The notes beneath the pieces were generated by a model, which worked only from the letters and a program-made list of their open reading frames with translations, made no database searches and was not told the origin of the DNA. Both the position numbers and the translations under genes were made by a program. DNA of 23,282 nucleotides from Chara braunii (Eukaryota > Streptophyta > Charophyceae > Charales > Characeae): positions 1,051,690 to 1,074,971 of the forward strand of contig BFEA01000042.1 of assembly GCA_003427395.1 (NCBI GenBank), read 5' to 3'. Positions 16,690 through 23,282 of this stretch are shown here, one piece after another (positions within the stretch are counted from its first letter, which is position 1; each line of letters opens with the position of its first letter).

Positions 16690-16965
16690 GATTGTAGCGC
16701 ATATGGTAGACCATTCCAGTTACATGGAAAAGGTCACGGGTTCGAGTCTGGCTTCGGACTTTGGGGTGTTCTTGTCCAGATACGCCTGTCACGACCACAT
16801 ATTACACACACATGACTCACTAGCCCTGATACTGATTACGGGCATCCACATAGTTCAGCACATACATATACATAGCCACTGGGCACATGCAGTTCGATAC
16901 ACGTTTACCAGTACATAATACACAGCCTTCGGGGTGCCCAGATTGAGTGATGATGATGATAGGCG
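16690..16965 (+). mobile_element. Second tRNA-like head with (GAT)n tail
   Basis: Box A-like TAGCGCATATGG lies at 16695-16706 and box B GGTTCGAGTCT at 16739-16749, with TTCCA/TGGAA able to form an anticodon-like stem between them. About 200 bases later the sequence ends in TTGAGTGATGATGATGAT. A simple-repeat tail rather than poly(A) suggests mobilisation by an RTE-like LINE (inference). The body shares no obvious sequence with SINE-A or SINE-B. Confidence 0.4.
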
Positions 16966-17219
16966 TTCCGATGATAAGTATCTCACCATAAATGAGGGCG
17001 AGTAGAGGGCGTGTGTTACTGGTTCATCTGGTTCAACGATGGGCTTAGACTCTAGGGGTAGAGGGGGAAGTCGCTCTGGCTAGTCTGAGTTCCGCCTAGC
17101 GTTGGGCAAGCTAGGGGAAGAATGTTAGGATGTGTCTGTGGGCTCCAGTTTGCCTCATCCTGGGGTCTACTCCAGTTTGCCAAATCAAGGAAACGTTGTG
17201 TGCACTGTTGTTCAGGTGG
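16966..17219. other. No gene recognised
   Basis: CTCCAGTTTGCC is repeated at about 17146 and 17170. Nothing else is supported. Confidence 0.3.
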
Positions 17220-17430
17220 CTTTTTTTTTCAACTGATTTTTTTTTTTGACAATTCTGCCCGCATCAACACAGAGGAGTGATGGTAAGAGCATGCAACCCT
17301 CTGTGTCCTGCGGGGGGCTCCAGTCTATTGTTGGGGAGCTACACCTGCTGGAAAACCATCCCTTGAGATACATCGTTGAATTGTCAATACAACGTGCTGG
17401 GAACCATGCCCAGTGTCCCTCATAAATCCT
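17220..17430 (-). mobile_element. SINE-B copies F/G (minus strand)
   Basis: T-rich runs at 17220-17228 and 17238-17248 precede TCTATTGTTGGGGAGCTACACC and GCTGGAAAACC (17347 onward), where the right arm is lost. A second core follows: GCTGGG / AACCATG / CCCAGT at 17396-17414, then GTCCCTCATA. It looks like either two nested copies or one copy with an internal duplication, as at 4611-4800. Confidence 0.5.
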
Positions 17431-18114
17431 GATTCTGATACTATGAAAAAATTGATGAAGATACTACTGTTACTGCTCATAATGAGTCGACAACTTTGGA
17501 TCAGACCACAAGCCCCGATGAGTACATTGTGCTGAGACAAATGTCTTTTGGCCCATAATGATTAGTCTGCAATCAGACTCGCTGTTTCTTCCTCTTCCCA
17601 CACATGCAAACAGAAGGTGGATCACACTGGCACACAGCGCCCACTCAAAGCTCAAAGATATGGAGATCGATAACACAGTTCAGTTAAAAACTCGCTTCAA
17701 CAGGCTATGGCGCATCAGCACGTGTACATCCCAACTCTCGTCACTCTATCCAACACCACTGTTCGCACTCACTCAACTCTGGACCACCCTGGATATCCTA
17801 CACGCATACACACACCCTCGTACTCATACACTTGCCTATCAGCTATGGCGGCTATGGCCGCTGTCCCTCTGTGGCTATGGCTAACTATCTCCTTCAGCCC
17901 ACTTCGTCTTCGGGCACTCTGCAGACCACCTCGCACAAGTCGCTCAGGCAGCGCTTCCACATGGCTTACGCAGAAATGAATGAATGGCTGGACACTGCCT
18001 CTTGATTTATACTTCTGTTCGCTGCTGGTCTGCCCTTTTTCCACCGGGCCCCTGGTGCGCACAGTCCCACATGGTACTTGCTGACTGGACTAAGTGAGAC
18101 TGGGACTGGGTACC
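17431..18114. other. Unassigned DNA left of the LTR
   Basis: No gene or repeat family is recognised. The last five bases, GTACC (18110-18114), should be the left copy of the retrotransposon's target-site duplication if the LTR boundary is right. Confidence 0.35.
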
Positions 18115-18320
18115 TGTTACATCTTCGACGCCACACGGGTCCTACCCGACCCGACGTAGGGGTAGAGGGACACAGTAGGGCCAAAGGCCCGACCTTGGGG
18201 GGTACTACAGGCCGTAAAGGCCTTACCTTGGACCAGACCCGACGGGCTGGCCCGAACGATATTACCGTTTGGGCCTGGCGGCACTCTTGAGGCTGCCGCC
18301 CGCCGCCCGCCGGTTGGGGC

Positions 18321-18344
18321 TGAACCGTCCATCTGGACGGTTCA
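18321..18344. promoter_or_regulatory. Perfect inverted repeat in the LTR
   Basis: TGAACCGTCCA / TC / TGGACGGTTCA: 11-bp arms with a 2-base centre. Close by, ACCGGTAC-AAAA-GTACCGGT (18387-18406) is another perfect inverted repeat, and TACCGGTACGG recurs near 18442. Their position in the 5' third of the LTR fits dimeric factor-binding sites in U3 (inference). Confidence 0.45.
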
Positions 18345-18665
18345 TGGCACGGTCAGGCCTCGCAGCATAGAGGGCGACCTCTGCCCACCGGTACAAAAGT
18401 ACCGGTCCAGCCTCAGTGAGGCTATCGACCTACGGGCATTCTACCGGTACGGTATGGTACAGCGCGATACAGCGCTGGCGCTAAGTTTAGCACAGGAGCA
18501 GCGAGGAGCAGCAGCACAGCATTAGCGCAGCAGCAGCGAGCGAGCAGCAGCAGCGGCGACTGAGTGTGCCGGCGGCCATAGCCGCCTGAGGTATCGGGAG
18601 TTGGAGGCCTCTCTCCTCCCTCCCCTCGCCAGTCCCCTCTCTCTCTCTCTCTCTTCCTTGGCTCC

Positions 18666-18723
18666 CTTCTTCTTCTTCTTCTTCTTCTTCTTCTCTTCAG
18701 ACTCCATCTTCTTCTTCTTCTTC

Positions 18724-18755
<32 letters not shown>

Positions 18756-18778
18756 CTTCTTCTTCTTCTTCTTCTTCA
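18666..18778. repeat. (TTC)n microsatellite inside the LTR
   Basis: TTC repeats are interrupted near 18694-18707 and 18723-18726. Poly-Phe and poly-Lys/Glu-like frames crossing it are artefacts. A GAA/TTC tract of this length can form triplex DNA. Confidence 0.95.
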
Positions 18779-19068
18779 GATTTGGAGACTTATACTAGTT
18801 GGACAGAGATCAGAGTTGGACTTCGGTGGTATGAGACTGTGGTACTNACCGGATTGGAGACTTGGAGATTGTTGGGGTTGATACTTGGCGGCATCACAGT
18901 TCGGACACCGGTTACATTTGGACTCTGTATCTCCGACATTGGTGACTGATTGTCCTCGACATTTTGATCTTGTTGGATGACATTTTGGACTACCATATCG
19001 GTGACCTATCGGATTCCATCTCGGTGACCTATCGGTGCTGTCTACCTCCCCCACCTCCTTCGTCTCTC

Positions 19069-19259
19069 CTCCCACCTTTCATCTGTGTATGTGTGTACGG
19101 GATCTGGGCATCGTCCATGCTTGGCCCAGACCCCACCATCTCACGATTGTATGTGTGTGGAGTNCTCCCACCTTTCATCTGTGTATGTGTGTACGGGATC
19201 TGGGCATCGTCCATGCTTGGCCCAGACCCCACCATCTCACGATTGTATGTGTGTGGAGT
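19069..19259. repeat. Exact 95-bp duplication separated by one N
   Basis: 19069-19163 and 19165-19259 appear identical, with the single N at 19164 between them. Each copy contains CTGGGC...GCCCAG, a possible hairpin. The N exactly at the joint suggests that overlapping contig ends were joined instead of merged, so the true LTR may be 96 bases shorter. Confidence 0.85.
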
Positions 19260-19262
19260 AAT

Positions 19263-19306
19263 TCTATGTGAGTCAGTCTAGGTGAGTCAGTCTATGTGAG
19301 TCAGTC
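19263..19306. promoter_or_regulatory. Three 14-bp repeats each with TGAGTCA
   Basis: TGAGTCA lies at 19269-19275, 19283-19289 and 19297-19303. The heptamer is the classical GCN4/AP-1 type bZIP recognition core. It sits only ~90 bp before the LTR end, more likely in R/U5 than in the usual enhancer position, so function is uncertain. Confidence 0.4.
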
Positions 19307-19394
19307 CGTTTATCAGACTTCCGCTGCATATATGCTCATCCTGCATTGGTTGATCTTTGGTTCTGCCCATACTCATTGAAGTATGTAACAGTTT

Positions 19395-19406
19395 TGGTAT
19401 CGGAGC
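19395..19406 (+). promoter_or_regulatory. Primer-binding site, initiator Met tRNA type
   Basis: TGGTATCGGAGC matches the usual plant retrotransposon site TGGTATCAGAGC at 11 of 12 positions, complementary to the 3' end of initiator methionine tRNA. It lies four bases (GTTT) past the LTR's terminal CA. Minus-strand DNA synthesis would begin here. Confidence 0.85.
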
Positions 19407-20542
19407 AGACCAATTACGGATCTGCTCACCACGTAAGACTGATTTAGGAATTAGATTGTTTCTCCAATCTTCCAAATCAGCGCTGTATTACTATCAAGTT
19501 CAAAGTTGCAATTTTTTTTTCTTCTTTTTTCGGTATTCTGTTTATTTCGGCACTTCCGTTTCAATTCAGTATTCGGACTTATTATTCGGATTTCTGTTTT
19601 ATGCCGGTATGCTGTTTAATTAGGTTCCGATAAATTGATACTAATCCAACATTCTGTGTGATTCGGATTTCTGGTTAGTAATTCGTAATTAGGGTTAAAT
19701 CAGTTTTCTGTTGATTCCGGTATTCTGATTTCTTGCGGCATTCTATTTTTATTTCGGCATTCTGATTTTTAATCCGGTATTTCGTTTTACAAATCGGCAT
19801 TTCCGTTTTATCACAGTAGTGGAAATTAGGGTTACGAAAATTTGGTTTTCGCTCAACTTGGGAAATTCGAACGTTTTGGGAACCGTAAATCCGGAAATTC
19901 CGCCGAAACGCGGAAAATTAGGGTTGGGCCCGAAATTTTTGCGAATTTTTTTTTCTTTCCTTTGTTTTGAGAAATTCCGAAAACGGGTTTAGGCCGTTAA
20001 AAATCGGATTTTGACGGTGGAAATTCCCGAAATTCACGTTTTCGAAAATTCGAGTGTTTTCCCCTGACTTTTTCCGAGAATTTTTTTCGGCAAACTAATC
20101 CGAATCTAACCCTCAAAGTTGCAACTTCCGGATAGTTCACTCATTACCGGTGANCTCCCGGACCGAAATTGATCTCAAAGAGACCTGATCTTAATACAAT
20201 TCAAAATTCGTTCATTATCATTATTGCAAAGATTGTTTTAATTGATTATCGTTAAGAAATCATTATTGCAAAGATTGTTTATTGATTATCATTAAGAATT
20301 ATTCTTTCGTATTAATCATTAATTACATTATTGATTAAATAGTTCGTTATTATTCTTCTTCTTACGAATTTTCGAATTGTTACGGGAACATTTTTTTTTT
20401 TCTGTTTGATTAGGTGTCTTAGTCCATCCTTGGGACAGGGACTGTATGTTGATTGCTTGATCTGTTCTATCCCTGTACCCACCCTCTCCCTCACACTGTT
20501 CTGCGATCCTTCGGACGAGCCAGTCTTCAGCAACAGTTTCTG
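19407..20542 (+). other. Retrotransposon 5' leader with degenerate repeats
   Basis: About 1.1 kb of untranslated leader. From 19531 to 19815 a motif like CGGNATTCTGTTTT recurs about ten times at irregular 15-30-bp spacing. From 19850 to 20050 AAATTC/GAATTT and TTCGAA-type strings dominate. A 42-bp direct repeat (TCATTATTGCAAAGATTGTT) begins near 20217 and 20259. Packaging or dimerisation signals would be expected in this region, but I cannot identify one. One N lies at 20154. Confidence 0.6.
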
Positions 20543-22327
20543 ATGCCAGCAGGGCCAGCCTCCGAACAGCAGCCACGACGCAGCAAGAGGATCGCCGATC
20601 ACCAACAGCGACAGCAACCTCCAGTTCCACAACCGCCACAGACCAGTACTCAGATGGCGAACACGCCACACAGCGGATCATCATCCGAGGGTTCGACAGC
20701 TAGTAATGCCGAACCCTTACCGGTATGTCCGGTGCGAGGGTCGAATGAGCCCCTCCCGGACTTCATTCAGAGAATGCAGGACTATACAGCTGCACTCACC
20801 CAGGTCAAGGAACAGCAAGAGGCTGCCGCGGCCGAAAGACTACGGCTAGCAGAGGAAGCTGCAGCGCAAACCCGGCGTCAAGCCGAGGCAGACCAGTTGG
20901 CGATCGATCAGCTCAACGCCGGCAGCGCTGAACTTGTAAGTGCTAACCAAGCACAATGGACAACGGTGCTCAACGGGATGCGTTATGTCCCGGTACCCGG
21001 CAGCGAGCCGACAACAGTACAGCAAGAGAGGCACGACCTGGCAGATATTCTACTCCATACAATGCGCGCCGTCATTTGGAACAGCTCCATGGGGGAGCTG
21101 CATTCCCGGTCCACACTGCAGCTGCAGCACGATCTGAGCCACAACGTGAAGATACTTGCAACAGCTGTCAAGGTCGCGGACAACCAGTTGAAACAGCTGG
21201 ATGCACGCATTGCTACCTTGGAGGCACGGCCTCCCCAAGCAGCGCCAGGCTGCACGCCAGATATGACAGATATGACGAAGCAGCTCAATGGGCGCATCAA
21301 TCATGTCGTCAATCTCATCGGCGACATAGGTGCTTTCAATGGGCCGGACACGATCAGTAGCACGGTGGCCGCCATCAAGACGGACATCACCAAGCTGCAG
21401 AAGAAACCAGACGCCGCCACGAAGAATTACAAGATGCCGCACTCTGACATCAGCAAGTTCGACGACCACAACAAGACGGACGCTTTGGCATGGTGGCAAC
21501 GTTTCCTCACGGAAGCATCCTGCCGCACTGTCCCGGACGACTATCTGATGAAGGCGTTATACTTACAGCTGATTGGAGGAGNGCAGGCATGNANGAACCA
21601 TCTGGCGGCTACCCANACATGCACCATCGCCGAACTTCACACGCACNTCACGTGGAAGGANTTCGAGNAGCTATGGTTCACCCGGTTCATGGTCCGCAAC
21701 GTCGTGAAGGCGGCCATGAACGAGGTGTACACCTGCTCTCAAGGAAGTATGCCAACTCGAGACTAGACAACCAAGTGGCAGAAGATAGTGACCACGCCAG
21801 GCTTCGATTTGACTTTTCCTAATCAACGATCCGAGTTCTTCTCGCGATCGTGCGCAGGATTGCAGTCGGCACTCGGTAACGAGTACGACTATACCTCGTT
21901 TTGGGCTATCCTGGATCGCGCAAACCTGGTCATCCAAACGGACGACAAGGCCGCTAACGAGAAACAATCGCAACCGCATTATGTGGCTAAGCAGGGCTAT
22001 CAACGTCCGACACATAACAATGTCATGATTTCTGAAAAAACAGACGATCTCCACGCTGCAGCAGCATCCTCGAGTGATGGAGGAATTGTAGCAGCGCTCC
22101 CGCCGAAACGTCCTAAGAGGGTCCGGAAACCCAAGGCGACACAAGAGACGACATCGACGGGAATTGGGCAGCAGCCATGGACGGCCTACAACATCACCAA
22201 GGAAGTCTATGAACTTCGTCAAAAGTATAGATATTGCCTTTGGTGCAATGGAGTCACACACTTGACTGCACAATGCCCCGAAAAGGGCAAGGCACGCGTA
22301 CTCCGTCCAGCAAACTCGGGAAACTGA
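20543..22327 (+). CDS. gag: Gag polyprotein, one in-frame amber stop
   Basis: The ATG at 20543 gives MPAGPASEQQPRRSKRIADH; an upstream reading from 20453 would need a TTG start. The frame runs to TAG at 21764-21766 (407 residues) and continues in the same frame to TGA at 22325-22327. Visible parts are a Gln/Pro-rich basic N-terminus, an Ala/Glu/Gln-rich coiled-coil-like stretch (residues ~75-125), a second heptad-like region (~190-230), and a capsid-like domain at ~302-385 (KFDDHNKTDALAWWQRFLTE...). After the amber come a basic PPKRPKRVRKPK segment and a CCHC zinc knuckle CLWCNGVTHLTAQC (CX2CX4HX4C, 22235-22276) that would bind RNA. The amber is one base from a Trp codon and is probably a point mutation or sequencing error. 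Seven N bases lie at 21582-21668. Gag forms the retrotransposon particle and packages its RNA. The capsid call rests on position and the WW-rich pattern. Confidence 0.75.
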
Positions 22328-22358
22328 GTTACGCAAGGAGAGGGGCGACGTCTCTCCT
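22318..22358 (+). promoter_or_regulatory. -1 ribosomal frameshift signal (GGGAAAC plus stem-loop)
   Basis: G-GGA-AAC occupies 22318-22324 in exact gag phase (tcG GGA AAC TGA), directly before the gag stop. It has the X XXY YYZ form, and GGGAAAC is a slippery heptamer known from retroviral and plant-viral -1 frameshifting. Slipping back one base gives GGG AAA CTG, the pol frame, which stays open to the window end. AGGAGAGG (22336-22343) pairs with TCTCTCCT (22351-22358), an 8-bp stem with a 7-base loop. The spacer of 11 bases is slightly longer than the usual 5-9. Loop GCGAC could pair with GTCGC at 22420, a tentative pseudoknot. Confidence 0.75.
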
Positions 22359-23282
22359 CACTCCGACGGAACCGGTTGCCTTGCTAGCAATCGATGTCAC
22401 TACCGGGGAGCATGCGTTAGTCGCTGATTCTCGTGCTACGTACGAGGATTATGCCGCCCAGCTGGTACCACCATTAGACCAACCAAGCCACATGCATTTA
22501 GCTAGCGTATGCGCAGCCTATACACCGTCGGCAAGTGATCCGGTCAGTTCGCCACTGATTTCCGAGGACTCAACGGCATGGTCAAGACTTGAGGAGCTTG
22601 ACCCGCTCACGAGAGAGGACTTCGCTTGGATGCCTCTACCCTCGACCGGAACCTTGCCAAGGCCGCATTGCAATGCCTTGATGGCAGATTTACACTCCTA
22701 TTTGCACACTACAGTACCAGCTCCGTTGACGGCCGACGGGGTAACGGTTGTCGATCTCCGCTCCTATCTTGCGAAGATTGACCGCGAGTACGCCACCCAA
22801 AGGTACGCCGAAACCGACGCACCTTTGCTCTATATCCGCATTCAAATCGGAAAGGCAACCTGTAGTGCCTTGATTGATTGNGGAGCGTCTCGCAACTTTA
22901 TGAGCCAAGCCTTTATGGCCCGCGCAGGTCTTGGCCCACACGTTCGAAGGAAGACGCAACCTACGCAAGTCACACTCGTGGACGGCCGCACGCAAAAGTC
23001 AATTGACCGATGCGTCGACGGCGTCCCGGTATACTTTGCGCCACTTGCGTGCGAGCCGGTGTCTTTTGACATCCTCGACACCAAGTTCGACATGATTCTA
23101 GGCATGTCTTGGTTGCGTAGCGCCGATCATCCGGTGAACTTTCATGACCGAACCGTTCACATCCGTGATCGGAACGGAGTGTTAGTCCCGTGTACGGTCG
23201 CGACCCCTCACACTTCGATTGCTTGTCACATGGTTTCCGTTGCGAGAATTCGCGACGCCATTGCTCGGAATGACGTCGAGGA
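22321..23282 (+). CDS. pol: Pol polyprotein N-terminal part with retropepsin (partial)
   Basis: The -1 frame relative to gag is open from 22231 (after TAG at 22228) to the right edge, with no good start ATG at the head, which fits entry by frameshifting at 22318-22324. The first ~180 residues (EPVALLAIDVTTGEH onward) are unlike any domain I know. Then comes an aspartic protease: LID-C-GAS with the catalytic Asp at 22876-22878, NFMSQAFMARAGL after it, and the second conserved FDMILGMSWL (23086-23115) supplying the hydrophobic-hydrophobic-Gly motif. The residue after the Asp is read from TGN (N at 22881), so Cys is likely but Trp or stop is possible. The protease would cut Gag and Pol during particle maturation. 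Reverse transcriptase and integrase would follow beyond the window. Confidence 0.8.

Larger units (their letters stand above)
18115..19390 (+). repeat. 5' long terminal repeat (1,276 bp)
   Basis: It begins TGTTACAT and ends ATGTAACA, perfect 8-bp inverted ends of the TG...CA type, and is followed after four bases by the primer-binding site. Internally there are two perfect inverted repeats (18321-18344 and 18387-18406), GCAGC-rich DNA (18500-18560), an interrupted (TTC)n run (18666-18778), a 95-bp exact duplication around an N (19069-19259) and three 14-bp repeats containing TGAGTCA (19269-19303). There is no obvious TATA box or AATAAA. The U3/R/U5 limits cannot be placed. Confidence 0.8.
18115..23282 (+). 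mobile_element. Ty3/gypsy-like LTR retrotransposon, right end outside the window
   Basis: Order: 5' LTR (18115-19390), primer-binding site (19395), ~1.1-kb leader, gag (20543-22327, one in-frame amber) and pol in the -1 frame (open 22231-23282), with a retropepsin near 22870-23110. Reverse transcriptase, RNase H, integrase and the 3' LTR would lie beyond the window. Superfamily assignment rests on the protease style (LIDCGAS...ILGMSWL), the Gag zinc knuckle and the iMet primer; domain order downstream of protease is not visible. It is probably not autonomous because of the amber, unless that is a sequencing error. Confidence 0.85.

Noticed and set aside
18522-18798. Frames encoding poly-Phe, Ser-Leu runs or poly-Lys
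   Set aside because: Produced by the (TTC)n and CT tracts in the LTR, not by protein-coding selection.
20453-20542. Gag start at 20453
   Set aside because: The codon there is TTG; the first ATG in frame is at 20543, more plausible in a eukaryote.
22282-22288. AAAGGGC as the frameshift site
   Set aside because: It fits X XXY YYZ in phase, but G in the YYY position is a poor slippery tract, and GGGAAAC directly before the stop is much stronger.
21671-22336. 221-residue minus-strand frame opposite gag
   Set aside because: It overlaps conserved Gag and zinc-knuckle codons on the other strand and shows no domain; it is an antisense shadow.

Overview
The window looks like repeat-rich nuclear DNA of a green plant or streptophyte alga. 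The evidence is a chloroplast inner-envelope protein gene of the TIC21/PIC1 (DUF3611) family, a Ty3/gypsy-type LTR retrotransposon primed by initiator-Met tRNA, many short non-autonomous elements, and almost no protein-coding density. The gag-pol style recalls charophyte (Chara-like) elements, but that is recollection and inference, not a search result. Twelve ambiguous bases (N), one exactly between two identical 95-bp blocks, mark this as draft assembly.

Layout. Positions 1-1870: a poly(A)-only insertion with a 16-bp duplication, two tRNA-headed SINEs in opposite orientation (here SINE-A), each carrying a different foldback/MITE insertion, then two poly(A)-tailed copies of a second family (here SINE-B) on the minus strand. 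Positions 1870-4120: the only recognisable host gene, a TIC21-like gene on the minus strand (2757-4007), with a probable 3' flank holding a 99-bp tandem repeat and a GA/GT microsatellite just upstream of its start codon. Positions 4120-6000: foldback sequences, a 22-bp minisatellite, more SINE-B copies and a possible integrase relic. Positions 6000-13000: mostly degenerate non-coding DNA with GGACGTCC-rich palindromes, degenerate tandem repeats, a ~254-bp near-perfect palindrome, and a weak candidate exon. Positions 13070-18114: a second member of the first MITE family, a 233-bp tandem duplication, a third SINE-A copy, a 111-bp tandem repeat, SINE-B copies and two more Pol III-box sequences.

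Positions 18115 to the end: an LTR retrotransposon running off the right edge. It has a 1,276-bp 5' LTR with matching 8-bp inverted ends, a primer-binding site 4 bp later, a ~1.1-kb leader, gag with one in-frame amber and a CCHC zinc knuckle, and pol (retropepsin) in the -1 frame. A canonical GGGAAAC slippery heptamer sits in the right phase directly before the gag stop and a stem-loop follows, so Pol is probably made by -1 ribosomal frameshifting.

The strongest observations are this frameshift signal and, in SINE-B, a 19-nt hairpin whose paired bases change together between copies, suggesting selection on RNA structure. The parts do not form one pathway: the host gene would act in the chloroplast envelope, and nearly everything else is mobile DNA.
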